From positions 5,828,001 to 5,892,000 of the forward strand of contig BSBN01000334.1 of assembly GCA_027924645.1 (NCBI GenBank): a stretch of DNA of 64,000 nt. The letters run 5' to 3'. Shown one piece after another: positions 21,607-32,621 of the stretch. The stretch's first letter is position 1. The number at the start of each line of letters is the position of its first letter. This DNA comes from Cunninghamia lanceolata (lineage: Eukaryota > Streptophyta > Pinopsida > Cupressales > Cupressaceae). Below the pieces are notes generated by a model, which was not told where the DNA came from, ran no database searches, and saw only the letters and a program-made list of their open reading frames with translations. Both the position numbers and the translations under genes were made by a program.

Positions 21607-22660
21607 AGCAGAGTCTCTTTCAAAAGCAAGGATCAGTCCTCTACCGGATTGTTGGAATTAGTTCATACTGATCTCTGTGGTCTGACAAGAATCAAGAGTA
21701 TGCAAGGTGATAGATATTTTATGTTACTGATTGATGACTATTCCCGGATGATGTGGGTTACCTTTCTAAAAGAGAAATCAGAAGCCCTTGAGAAGTTCAA
21801 AATCTTCAAAGCTATGGTAGAGAATCAAACTGGATTGAAACTAAAATGTCTAAGGTCTGATAGAGGTGGTGAATTCACATCCAGTGAATTCATAGATTTT
21901 TGTGAGAAGCATGGTATAAAGAGATAGTTGTCTGCTCCTAGGACTCCACAGCAGAATGGAGTAGTTGAGAGAAAGAATCGGACCATCCAGGAAGCATCCA
22001 GAACAATGATGATGGAAGCAAATGTTCCTCAGATGTTTTGGAGAGAAGCTGTCAGCACTACAGTCTACACTCTCAATCGAGTTTAAATTAGAGGCAATAC
22101 CGGTAAGACTCCTTATGAACTTTGGTTTGGTATAACTCCTATTATGAGATATTTCAGAGTATTTGGTAGCAAGTGTTAGATCAAAAGAGATGAAGATCTA
22201 GGAAAGTTTGATGCAAGAAGTGATGAAGGAATTTTCTTGGGTTACTCCACTCAAAGCAAAGCGTACCGGTGTTATAATAAGAGATTGAGAAAGATAATAG
22301 AAAGTACAAATGTAAAGGTTGATAAAGGAATTGAGAAGCCCTCAAGGTTTTATGAATATGATAAAGATGATCAGAATGATTCTTTGGTGTAAGAAGCTCA
22401 ATCCTCCTCTGAAATTTAGATACAAACTGATCCGGTAAATCAGGAAGATGTTTCTCTGAATGAGCTTGATCAAGAAATAGTAGTACAAGAAACTCCCAAA
22501 GTTCCAAGGTATGTAACTCTAAATCATTCTAAAGATCAGATCATAGGTGACAAAAGCAAAGGGATACAAACAAGGAGGAGAATTGCTCAAGATTCAAATG
22601 AATACTGTCTGATTTCAAAGATTGAACCTAAGACAATTAATGAAGCTTGCAATGATGAAA
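21607..22660 (+). pseudogene. copia integrase, C2
   Basis: DDE residues lie in HTDLCG, SDRGGEF and GVVERKN. The open stretch 21649-21927 ends at a TAG where C1 has Gln. More stops at 22084, 22177, 22390 and 22417. The C-terminal GIFLGYS region is retained. Confidence 0.9.
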
Positions 22661-23480
22661 AATGGACCAAAGCAATGGAAGAAGAGTTGATGCAAATTGA
22701 GAAAAATCACACTTGGGATCTTGTTCCCAAAAGTAGACACAAGAATGTGATTAGAACCAAATGGGTCTTCCAGAACAAACCAAATGAAGTTGGTGAAGTA
22801 ATCAGAAATAAAGCTAGATTGGTCTGCAAAGGCTACTCTCAAATAGAAGGAATTGATTTTGAAGAAACCTTTGCTCCAGTGGCAAGAATTGAAGCAGTCA
22901 GATTATTTCTAGCATTTGCTACCTTCAAAGACTTCAAGGTATATCAGATGGATGTCAAGTCTGCCTTCCTAAATGGTGATTTGGAAGAAGAAGTATACAT
23001 CGAACAACCGGATGGATTTCAATTGTTTGATCATGATGATATGGTCTGCAAGTTGAAGAAAGCACTGTATGGTTTGTAGCAAACCCCAAGAGCATGGTAT
23101 GAAAGGTTGGATAAGCATCTTGTGTAGATTGGTTTCAACAAAGGTACTGCTGATAGTAATCTATATTTCTAAATAGATAAGGAAAACATCTTGATTGTTG
23201 AAGTATTTGTTGATGATATCATCTTTGGAGGAAAAGATAGTATGTGTAAAACTTTTTCAAATAAAATGAAAAGTGAGTTTGAAATGTCAATGCTTGGTGA
23301 AATGAATTTCTTCCTGGGTCTGCAAATGACTCAGACAAAGAAAGGCATCTTTATCTCTCAGACCAAGTATGTGAAAAAATTGTTGAGGAAATTTAGAATG
23401 GAAGATTCAAAGCCAATGAACACTGCTATGGCAACTGGATGTAAGTTGAGCAAAGATGATGACTCTCCTAAGACAGATCA
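22661..23480 (+). pseudogene. copia reverse transcriptase, C2
   Basis: Contains [35 protein letters not shown] and the catalytic box FVDD at 23206-23217. Stops at 23077 and 23125 replace Lys codons of C1 and the stop at 23170 replaces a Gln. The part from 23191 onward is open through RNase H. Confidence 0.92.
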
Positions 23481-24219
23481 TACCAAGTATAGATCAATGA
23501 TTGGAGGACTATTGTATCTCACTCAGACTAGACCAGATATAATGCAGGCTATTGGTCTTGTGGCAAGATTTCAGGCTGATCCTAGAGAATCTCATGTTAT
23601 GGCAATCAAGAGGATTTTTAGATATCTAAAGGGGACAATTGAGTATGGTCTATGGTATCCTAGAGATCATGATTTCTCTCTTCATGCATATACAGATGCA
23701 GATTGGGCAGGAGATGTGGATGACTGGAAGAGTACAAGTGGAGGAGCATTCTTTTTGGGAAAAAGGTTGGTTTCTTGGCTAAGAAAGAAACAAGAGGCAA
23801 TATCTCTATCTACAACTGAAGAAGAATACATTGCAGCAGTAGGTAGTTGCACTCAAATCTTATGGATGAAGTAGATGTTAAGAGACATTAAAGTAGAATA
23901 TGAGGAGCCTGTCACAATTTTATGTGATAATTCAAGTGCAATAAATATTTCTAAGAATCCAGTGTTGCATTCTAAGACCAAGCACATATCTATCAAGTTT
24001 CACTTTTTAAGAGAGCAAGTGAACAAGGATGAAGTCAGATTCGAGTATGTACCCTCCAAGGATCAGATTACAGATATTTTTACTAAACCTCTTCCCAAGG
24101 ACTCTTTTGAGTATCTCTGGGAGAAGTTAGTGGTCATGGCCCCTCCGGTGATGAACTAGGATGCACTGATGTGCATCAGTCCGGTAGATATCACAGTCAT
24201 ATCTTGTGATCCGGATTGA
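23481..24219 (+). pseudogene. copia RNase H, C2
   Basis: DADWAGDVDDWKSTSGG and SLSTTEEEY carry the catalytic acids. TAG 23872-23874 lies exactly where C1 has TAG 3412-3414 (after LWMK). The tail with DIFTKPLPKDSFEYL follows; TAG 24157-24159 is private to C2 and the family end is TGA 24217-24219. Confidence 0.9.
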
Positions 24220-24482
24220 TGATGGGGAGCTACCACTAAGGGGGGGTAGCTAGTATAATTCTGATGTGTTAGAATTGCAAGTATGAGCCCTTTGCCATTG
24301 ATGTCAAAGGGGGAGAGAAGACATGTGAAAAATAAGTGGTTGATGATCAAAGGGGGAGCAGTAAAGGAAGAGAAGACATGTGAAGAGTTGTTGCTTATAG
24401 GGGGAGTTGTGATAGAAAGGACAAGTTCTTGTCTTGATGGTTTTTCACATCATATGTTGCCATCAATGACAAAGGGGGAGAT
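24220..24482 (+). other. Pre-LTR purine-rich region with PPT, C2
   Basis: Same layout as in C1: repeated AAGGGGGAG blocks (near 24239, 24307, 24350 and 24400) ending in AAAGGGGGAG at 24471-24480 next to the 3' LTR. Noncoding. Confidence 0.85.
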
Positions 24483-25765
24483 TGTTGCAAGTATGAGGTG
24501 AACCAGTGTTGTCATTGATGTCAACATACTCATATTTCTTTAAAGAGAAGGATTGAATGAGCTGTGTGCTAAGGTTATTGAGGAAATCAATCTCAATCAG
24601 GAATAGTGAAGAACAGTGATGAGAAGAAGGCAAAAGTACTCAATAGGTTGAGTATCAGAGGATGTGGATTAAAGGGTTTGTAGATATGAGTCTTGAGATG
24701 TTCTAGTCAAGATTTTAGAGGTCCTTATGAAGATATGAAGAAGTTGTGATTGGTCAAGTAGAACTAGTTCCGGCTGATGCTTCGGAGTGACAGAGTGTTA
24801 CAAAAAGGTCCAGTGAGATCCGGAAGTGCATTATCCTATTCTGCGGATTGGACAAAGTGTTTAGGATGTCCTTGTGAAGTGTTATCTTGATTTGTTTATG
24901 ATTTGGAGGTCCAGAAGCACATGTTTCAGTATGACAGTGGTGATAGACTATGTTCTTGAAGTTCCGGATGAAGAAGAGAAGAGATTCTAGTAAGTGGAGG
25001 AAGTGTGGATGTACCTAGTCATTCAGGCAAGCTTGTGAAGGTTCTTGGATCAGGTTGAGGTTGTGTTGTCAGTCTGCATTAGTGTTAGAGCCTAGAATTG
25101 GAGATATACTTCTGGATGAAGATGTTCTTGTTTAGGTTGGCCGATCGAATGGGTTGTTTATCTTGCAAATGTTCATGTGGATGATTGCCGACTTGCGGAT
25201 GTTCTTGTGGATGATTTTCGACTTAGATGATTGTTCCTAAGTCGATGCCTTGTATAAATAAAGGTTTGTGAGTTCATTTCAGTGTGTTGTGGTGGAGCAG
25301 ATGAGTGTGCTATAGAAAAAGAGCGAAAGGCAGAGCAGGTGTGACTTAGGCTTAAATGGAACTGATCTAGACATGGTGAAGATGTCATTCTCTAGTTCAA
25401 GTTTGTGATACTTATGATCTTGTAGATAGTGTGTCTCTTGTAGGCAGTGTGCCTCCTTGTGAGCAGTGTGCTCAGGTAGTGAGCCCTAATTGGCATGTGC
25501 CATTCATTTTTCTTATTCTTCTAATAGAGAATAATCCTTGGGTTAATCACCCCATGGTTTTTCCCTTAACTGGGTTTTCCACGTCAAAAATCTTGGTGTC
25601 TAATGTGTTGATGTTTATCTGCTACGGTGTTTATGCTTTCTGCTTTCATGAATGGTTAATTGATATATTGTTAAATAACAAAGAATAATCAAGTGTTTGA
25701 AGTAGAAGCAAGTTTTTGTACAACTCATTCACCCCCCCTCTCAGTTGTGTGCCCTGGATCTAACA
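24483..25765 (+). repeat. 3' LTR of C2 (1283 bp)
   Basis: Collinear with 18663-19945 without gaps. Intact TATA box TATAAATA at 25253-25260. The target duplication CCTCT follows at 25766-25770. Confidence 0.96.
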
Positions 25766-25770
25766 CCTCT

Positions 25771-26040
25771 ATGGTTGAGGATTTAAAATCCATTATAACA
25801 ACTATGAATATGTAGGTAACGGATGTGGTGTAAATCAACAAGGAATTCAAGTACCTATAGAATTTGCTTCAAGACATTACTCAAACGACATTGGATATAA
25901 TTCTTTCAAAGAAAAGAAAGCTTCTCATCATCCTAAACTCAATGGTAATGCAATTTCAACAAGACCAAATCAATATGAGAGATATCCTAGATATGTATGT
26001 TCTTAACATTGGATTCTATTAGGTAAGTATTTGTAACCCT
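25771..26040 (+). pseudogene. Element P coding remnant, right of C2
   Basis: Continues element P after the C2 insertion: MVEDLKSIITTMNM, a stop, then diverged coding-like sequence to about 26005 (IILSKKRKLLIILNS). AGGTAAGT at 26021-26028 is a good splice-donor match, but no acceptor was identified. No RT motif follows. Confidence 0.4.
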
Positions 26041-27592
26041 TTACCTCTCATGTTTTGTTTCCCCTGTGATGTGTTATGTGTTGTTCAGGCCTCTTTGGAT
26101 GACCCTTGATTCTCTTGTAAGGTCTAGGATACCAGGAGACTGCCTCTGTTGTGACCCTTCTTCTATATGTATCATCATTCTTCTATGTTGCTTCTCCTCT
26201 TTTTTCACTATTGTGTGTTGTGTCTTATGGACATAGCATTATGGTTGGTGACTTCCATACATGACGATGGGGTTGATATATATTATCTGATGCTTGGCTA
26301 GTAGAATCACTCCATGTGATCTTTATGTTGTCTTATTACACTTACAAACTATAATAAAACTGCTGCTCTATGCACTTTCTTTGTCTTTGAATCTCACCTT
26401 GGTTACACTCAGTTTTGAGATCTTTGTGGTATAGCCCCATGGTTATACTCAGTCTCTAAATTCATAGTATAACCTTGGCTCTTTGTGTGAATTATCATAT
26501 GCATTGTTGTTTATTACGATTATATGGACACTAAAAATTTTCTTGCAAGAATGTGTTTTTGGGAACATCTGGTGATCGTAAGGTACATGTCACCTCTAGG
26601 GGCATGGGCTTTGTGCGAGCTCATGTTCCCTTGTGTGTTTTCTTCCTACCTTAACGTGCTTGATATCAGTACCTGATATTAACCACCTTAAGGTGGGGGC
26701 ATATATAAGGTAAGCTATCTATTTTAGATGTTAGCAATGTGCTTGTTCTTAGGTGCAGTCTTTAAGACTGGTGGCGATGAGTCCCTTCTGCACTCTGGGA
26801 TTTGTTTAAAATGTATTGCAATCATTTAAGCCCTCTATGGATGCAGGATATCATGTATATCCTTTTTATCTTAAGCCCTTCGTAGAGGTGGGGATGGTTT
26901 ATTTCTTGAGGAGAGTGCACATCCTGTCATTTTCATAAGTCCTTTACGGAGGCAAGGAGTGGTTTTATGACTAACTCAACCCTTAAGCATTTCTTCGATG
27001 ATTGTTGTGGCAAAGCCCAATTTCCAGTGTGTGACTATAATGTGCCTAAGATGGTGATGAACCTAGAAATTAGAACACTCCATCACTTGTTTGCCATGTT
27101 TTCTCCATGTCTTCTAAGTGTGTGTGTGTATTGTGTGTTTGTTCCCAAGAATACTTTAAAGACCGGTGGCGATGAGTCCCTCCTATGTGTGTGTGATTTA
27201 TATGGTGTGCATGATTTGTATGGCAAGATTGATTTGTATTGCATGTCTGTTGCCCCATATGCAGTATTAAAGACCAGTAATGATGAGTCCCTCCTGCATT
27301 ATGGGTGGTGTGTTTACTTTCCTTGTACTTGCATCTACATTTCATATATATGAAAATGAAAAAAAAAAAAATCATCTCTCTCTTCACTGCATTCACTATA
27401 TTCACTATGTTTTGTGTGTCCTCAATGCTATATTCTCCATGTCTTCCATGATTCTAACTGTCTTCTCTATGTTTTGCATGCCTATTACTGTCTTCTTTGT
27501 GATTGGCATGTCTTGTCCATGTTTGGCGTGTTTGTTGTGCTTGTTGACCATACTTTAATGCATGTATCGACCTTGTGTTCATACATACATTA
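26041..27592 (+). other. Element P 3' noncoding region with diverged direct repeats
   Basis: GT-rich noncoding DNA. Three copies of a unit containing AAAGACYGGTGGCGATGAG and then TCCCTYCTGCA occur at 26761-26799, 27155-27187 and 27267-27305. A second word, AAGYCCTYTAYGGAGGC-like, occurs near 26828, 26872 and 26938. AAGGTGGGGGC near 26691 resembles the purine tract at 28850-28860. The open frames at 26967-27353 and 27280-27558 lie in this repeat and look like chance. Confidence 0.6.
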
Positions 27593-28843
27593 TGTTAGAT
27601 TTAGGGAAGACAATTGAGAGGGGGGTGAATCAGTTGTACAAAACTTTCTTTTAATTTTAAACACTTAACTCCATATTGTTATTCAGCAGTATAACAGTAA
27701 ATCAATCATGGAAACATAATTCAATAAATCAAGAGAAGGAACACATTAACACAAGAGACACCAAGATTTTGACGTGGAAAACCTGGTTAAGGGAAAAACC
27801 ATGGGGTGATTAACCCAAGATTGTATTCTTTGTTAGAACAATAGAAAGAATAAAATGGCACATGCCAATTAGGGCTCACTGCCCGAGCACACTTCTCACA
27901 AGAGGCTCACTGCCTACAAGAGACACACTATCTACAAAGAAATAAGTATCACCTACTTGAACTGGAAAATAGCATCTTCACCATGCTTGAATCAATTCCA
28001 TTTAAGCTCAATACTTCTGCTCTACCTTTCACTCTCCTCCTCACTAGCACACACTCATCTCCTCCAAAACACACTTCAAAATGACTTCACAATCCCTTAT
28101 TTATACAAGACATCAACTTAGGAATAATCATCTAAGTTAGTAAACATCAACAAGAACATCCGCAGGATGTGTAACTCATCCGGTCGGCCAGTCTCAGAAA
28201 GAACACCATCATCTAGAAGTTATTCTTCAATTGCGAGCTCTAACTCCAATGTAGACCAACAACACAAACTGGACATGATCCAAAGACCTCCACAAGCTTG
28301 CCTGAATCACCAAGAACATCCACTCTTCATCTGCTTACTGAAATCCCTTTCTCCTTCATCTAGAACCTTAAGAACACAGTCTATCATTACTGTCACAAAC
28401 GAATAGATGCTTATAGACCTTCAAACCATGAACTAATCTAGTTGACACTCCACAAAGACTTCCTCAATGCTCCCTCAAATCCACAGAATAGGACAATGCA
28501 ATTCCAGATCTCACCAGACCTGTCTGTATCACTCTGTCACCTTTGAATACCTACCAGAACCTATTTACTTGAATAGCCACAACTTCTTTAGATCTTCATG
28601 CGGACCTCTGAAATCTCTACTGGATCACCTTAAGACACATATCTACAAACCCTTAAATCTACATCCTTTGATCCTCATCCTATCGTGGACTTTTACCTTA
28701 TTGTCATCATTGTTCTTCACTATTCTAGATTGAGACTAATTTTCTCAATATCCTCAACACACAACTCACCTAATCCTTATCATTAATGGAATAGGAGTAT
28801 GTTGACATCAATGACAACACCGGTTAGGCGCATACTTGCAACA
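27593..28843 (-). repeat. Solo copia LTR of the C1/C2 family (1251 bp)
   Basis: On the minus strand it begins TGTTGCAAGTATGCGCC and ends AAATCTAACA, matching the C1/C2 LTR along its length and closer to C1. TATA box as TTATTTATAC on the plus strand (28098-28107). The target duplication CATTA is exact on both sides (27588-27592 and 28844-28848). One LTR with intact duplication and no internal sequence means LTR-LTR recombination removed the rest. Confidence 0.95.
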
Positions 28844-28862
28844 CATTAAAGTGGGGGCTAAA
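28844..28862 (+). other. Element P polypurine tract
   Basis: After the CATTA duplication, AAAGTGGGGGC (28848-28858) precedes the LTR by four bases and fits the plus-strand primer of element P. Confidence 0.65.
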
Positions 28863-30075
28863 TGTTACGTCAGAAAATGTCCCCTTCGGGGCTTTTCCCT
28901 CTAAAGGTTTAGCTCTCAGGTCCTTTAGATTGCATTTAGAGCGTCTTGCATGATTTTGATGACTCCTAATGAGAAAACCTAGAAGTTTCATGGAAAATAG
29001 GACTTAGGGGATGCACTTGACATAAATCCTACCTGAAATAGGGGGGAGGACTTGGGCGCATACACCCTAGTCCTACCCTATTTTAGGTTAGAACTAATTT
29101 CAAAGTGTCAGTTTATGACTGTTAGTTAGGTCCTATACCAACTCAGTAAGTTTGAATTAAGAAATTCTTAGCAGGAATGTTTGTAGTTGCATATATAAGC
29201 ATGTTTAGGCATTCATTTGTAAACTAGATGATATTGCGAACTTGTGTCTTATATGAAGGTGATTCAAGGCATTCATTGTGTGTTGTAGAGCAGAATTTAT
29301 GTTGTTCTTGTGTTTGTATTTATAGATTTGGCATCCATCTCCTTATGGCATGAAGAGCATCTTCCTTCCATGAGATTTTCACTACAAGGTGATATCAATT
29401 GTGTTTTCTATCATTTATCATTTAGATTTTACCTCTATCCCGTAGGGATACACACTCTTTATCTAACAATGGTGTTCAAAATACTTGAATGTCTCTTTAG
29501 CGCTTGACAGAGGCAGGTCTCTAAACACCACAACCTCCAACCCATTTTTCTATGATTGCAGGTTATAAGTTGTGAAAGCAGAAAAAGTGGAGTTGAAGGA
29601 GAGTAGTGTAGACTATTAGAATTGTAGATCAGAGAAGAAAATAGGGACCTAGACTTAGGTGCCTGCTCATTAATCATCCAGATCCCACAATAGGAAAATC
29701 TCTGGAACAATAGGAACATGTTGCAGACAAGGTTCCCACTGGACTAGGGTGCTCGCTCATTAGTCCCTGACTTTTCTACTTTCTGAACTTCAAAATCTAG
29801 TATGCATTCAATTGTCATTTGATATCTTTATCTGTGATCATTTTTCGTAATTTGTTTGTTTGTTTGTTCACAAATTCATATAATTAGGGTTTTGAGCATA
29901 ATTGGGCTTAATTGAACAACAAAATTATTCAATTCCAATCTTCCCCTATGTTCTAAGTGATAAAAAACATGTAGTAGACTTCCTACTCAACTAAATGTCC
30001 TTGAATGTTTAGTGGTGAATGGAGGATTAACACAAACCATTGAAAATAAACCCTCTTCATATTTTACCCTAAACA
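28863..30075 (+). repeat. 3' LTR of element P (1213 bp)
   Basis: Starts TGTTACGTCAGAAAATG and ends TTACCCTAAACA. It aligns with the reverse-oriented LTR of element M. TATA box TATATAAG at 29192-29199. A hairpin CCC-TTCG-GGG lies at 28882-28891. Open frames at 29310-29507 and 29459-29719 fall within the LTR and are not supported as genes. Confidence 0.8.
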
Positions 30076-31561
30076 AAGACAATGCACATCAACACATAAC
30101 ACCAGATATAAGTGGAAAAACCACAGTGAGGATTAACTCACAATATATGAAGCACAAATAACAACTTTATTTGAGGGCTACAACCCAAGGAAGTTTCTAC
30201 TCCCTTAAAACTTTGATTTAGGGTCACTCCCAAGGAAGCTACTACTCCCTGAACACTTTATTTTAGGGTCACTCCCAAGGAAACTACTACTCCTTGAATT
30301 GAGAACACACTTACAAAAGATTACAATATGACAATCCTTCTACTGTGTGAAAACTGATATTGCAATTCACACCTTTGATGATTGCAATCCTAACTCTTCA
30401 CACTTTCTTCTAATGATCTGATTAATTAGGCACACTCTACACTTGATCACTATCACAAATATGTCTTCACCATGAATTAGGACATCATCTACACCTATTG
30501 CTCTTTCTCCTTTAGTCACACATAAAAAATGCATTCATTTTTCTATTTATCTGCTTGCGAAATATTTCAATCAACTTCCAATCACACCTCACCTCACTTA
30601 ATTTGATTTACAATTTATACAAGATATTACATTTATTACATTGATTGTTAGCCAGATATAACATGAAAAGTGCATTTACAATTCATCCAGACAACACACA
30701 ACATGAAACGTGTAGAAGATAGGTCCTAAATAAACCCACACCTTACACCAACAGAAGACCCATGCCTTGTAGACACCAATACTTGCTTAACTAGGTGCAA
30801 AATATCCTTCACATCTTCAAATACCAAGGAATTACATCCACACACTCTGGCAATTTGAAAATAGAACAACTTTAAGCAAAAACACATGAGCCTTGAAGCA
30901 TAATGACCACATCAACTTGAAAACCTTGTGTGGTATTGGAAACAAGAAATATCTTCATGAACATTTCCAAATGAGACTATAGAACTCATACAACATCCAT
31001 AAACATGTCCTCAAAATGGCAAGGGAAATCATTCATTTCTTGAGGAATAGACAACATTCCATCAGGCCTTCAACACTAGATAACTTTACCAGAACACATG
31101 TCAGTACTCTATGATGCATAACTTTTACAACAAAAGGACAAATGATCTAAAAATTTAGAATTATCACCTTCAATACACCCTTAACGTAATTCTAGATGCA
31201 CATAGTGATATTTGCAAATGTGGAGGAATACAGAGCATTTCATTGTCCTACATAGAACACCTTCACAAAGACGACATTATCTTCAAACAGTCAACAACAA
31301 AACACTCTTTCGGTAATCCAATCATCATGGAACTTGGATCATACATGCTTCAGGCCATCCGTAACATTAGTAATACATCTAATCATCTTTGTTCTTCTAA
31401 TTCCCATATTAATATGTACTATATCTTCTCCCTTCTCTTGTTGGATGGGACATGAAATCCAACCATGAACACCATCAGACCACCATGATAGTGTTAGAAT
31501 CAATGACAACCTAGTGATAGTGTTGACATCAATGATAACCCTAGGAACCATATGTGTAACA
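30076..31561 (-). repeat. Copia-like LTR remnant, truncated
   Basis: On the minus strand it begins TGTTACACATATGG and soon has ATTGATGTCAACAC, the same layout as the C1/C2 LTR start. Near its other end are GGTTAATCCTCAC, GTGGTTTTTCC and CTGGTGTTATGTG, the conserved plant copia LTR block. It stops at 30076 against element P, so the 3' end is missing, as expected if P inserted into it. Confidence 0.6.
30175..30302. repeat. 45-bp tandem repeat, about 2.8 copies
   Basis: Copies at 30175-30220, 30221-30265 and 30266-30302 share GGGTCACTCCCAAGGAAR, CTACTACTCCCTG and a TTTATTTTA-like end. They lie within the truncated copia-like LTR. Confidence 0.8.
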
Positions 31562-32621
31562 CATGAAACACCATAAAATTATACATATAATGTTTTAATT
31601 TTAAATACATAATTAATACCTGACAGATCTCTAAGTTACCTAACATCCATGGTCTAGATCATGTTGAGGATGAGTATGCACAAGAGTTTGAATAGAAGCA
31701 TGACCTAATTCTGGAACCTATATATGACATGTACATGTATATGTGCATGTGTATTTAGTTAGAAAACTTGTACTTGATGTGTGTATGTAAAAAATTAAAG
31801 ATATATGTGTACTTAAATCAAGTATGTATGTGATATAGGTAGTTTTTAAATACGTCATGATGATGTCTAGGAATGCCAGCATATTGCAAATCTCCATATC
31901 CATGTGGTAAAACATCAACATGTGTCTAATACACATTGAATTCATACATGTACATACAATTTCAATCAAGAGTCAAAGCTTGAACATTTGCATGATTTAA
32001 TTTAAAAATTAAACTTATAATATCTATATATATATATATATATGAATTTAGATCTTGTAATTTTTAAATAAATTACCTCAATTGCAGCATCGAGTACCCT
32101 CCCAATCACACTGAGCTCAGGAGAAGAGAGGGAGAATGGTATATATATATATATATATATGAATTTAGATCTTGTAATTTTAAAATAAATTACCTCAACT
32201 ATAGCATCGAGGACCCTCCCAATCCCACTAAGCTTAGGAGAAGAGAGGGAGAATGAGAGATGTGTACATGGTGCAACCTCAGTGCCAAAAATAAGCCTGT
32301 TGTACTCACCTCCTACAATAACAGTTGCAGTAACGTCAACCTAATCTGGAACATGTTGAGGGGTGGAGCTTGTAGGACCAACTGCAACATCATGATGTCC
32401 CCCAAACCCTATGAAGCTACCTCACTATGGCTCCTTTGTCTACCAAAATATTTCCTCAGTTGTGTAGATATACCATCAATTGGTATCCCATACTCATCGT
32501 TGATCAACTGTTATGCATCTAATATATAATTGGAAAGGAATATAGTCATATTATGTAAAGCAGTCTCTCCTCTAATCAGTCCTACATCATGTGGCAATGG
32601 TATATCAACACAAATGTAATG
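31562..32621. other. Unclassified region
   Basis: AT-rich sequence with no retroelement protein. It holds the duplication at 32024-32255. On the minus strand, 32530-32310 has short coding-like pieces (NDEYGIPIDGIS, TQLRKYF) ending before GTGAGT (RC of 32306-32311), which could be a splice donor. I do not recognise a gene. Confidence 0.35.
32024..32255. repeat. 116-bp tandem duplication with TA microsatellites
   Basis: Two copies, about 32024-32138 and 32139-32255. Each opens with a (TA)n run of about 20 bp, then GAATTTAGATCTTGTAATTT, then AATAAATTACCTCAA, and ends GAGAGGGAGAATG. They differ at about a dozen positions. Confidence 0.88.

Larger units (their letters stand above)
18663..25765 (+). 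mobile_element. Ty1/copia LTR retrotransposon C2, complete
   Basis: A 7103-bp element with two 1283-bp LTRs, a PBS, gag-pol in copia order, a PPT, and an exact 5-bp target duplication CCTCT (18658-18662 and 25766-25770). By hand count the LTRs differ at roughly 80 positions with no indel (about 6%). The coding region has about 14 stops and one single-base deletion near 21222. It is the same family as C1. Confidence 0.97.
16856..30075 (+). mobile_element. Plus-strand gypsy-like element P, 3' part, RT not seen
   Basis: Coding remnant (16856-18662 and 25771-26040), long 3' noncoding region (26041-27592 and 28844-28862), purine tract and 3' LTR (28863-30075). It is interrupted by C2 and by a solo LTR. 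The protease resembles Athila/Tat-type gypsy proteases. No RT, RNase H or integrase is visible after the protease, so this copy is a large non-autonomous or internally deleted derivative. Its 5' part is missing at 16855, where element M begins; insertion of M into P would explain this and predicts the missing half left of the window. Confidence 0.65.

Noticed and set aside
18663..25765. An envelope-like third ORF in the copia elements
   Set aside because: The space between pol and the 3' LTR is only about 260 bp and purine-rich; no open frame with a membrane segment.
26967..27558. Open frames of 128 and 92 codons
   Set aside because: They run across the repeated 3' noncoding units of element P; composition reflects GT-rich repeats.
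30175..30302. CRISPR-like array
   Set aside because: Contiguous 45-bp tandem copies without spacers, in plant retrotransposon DNA.
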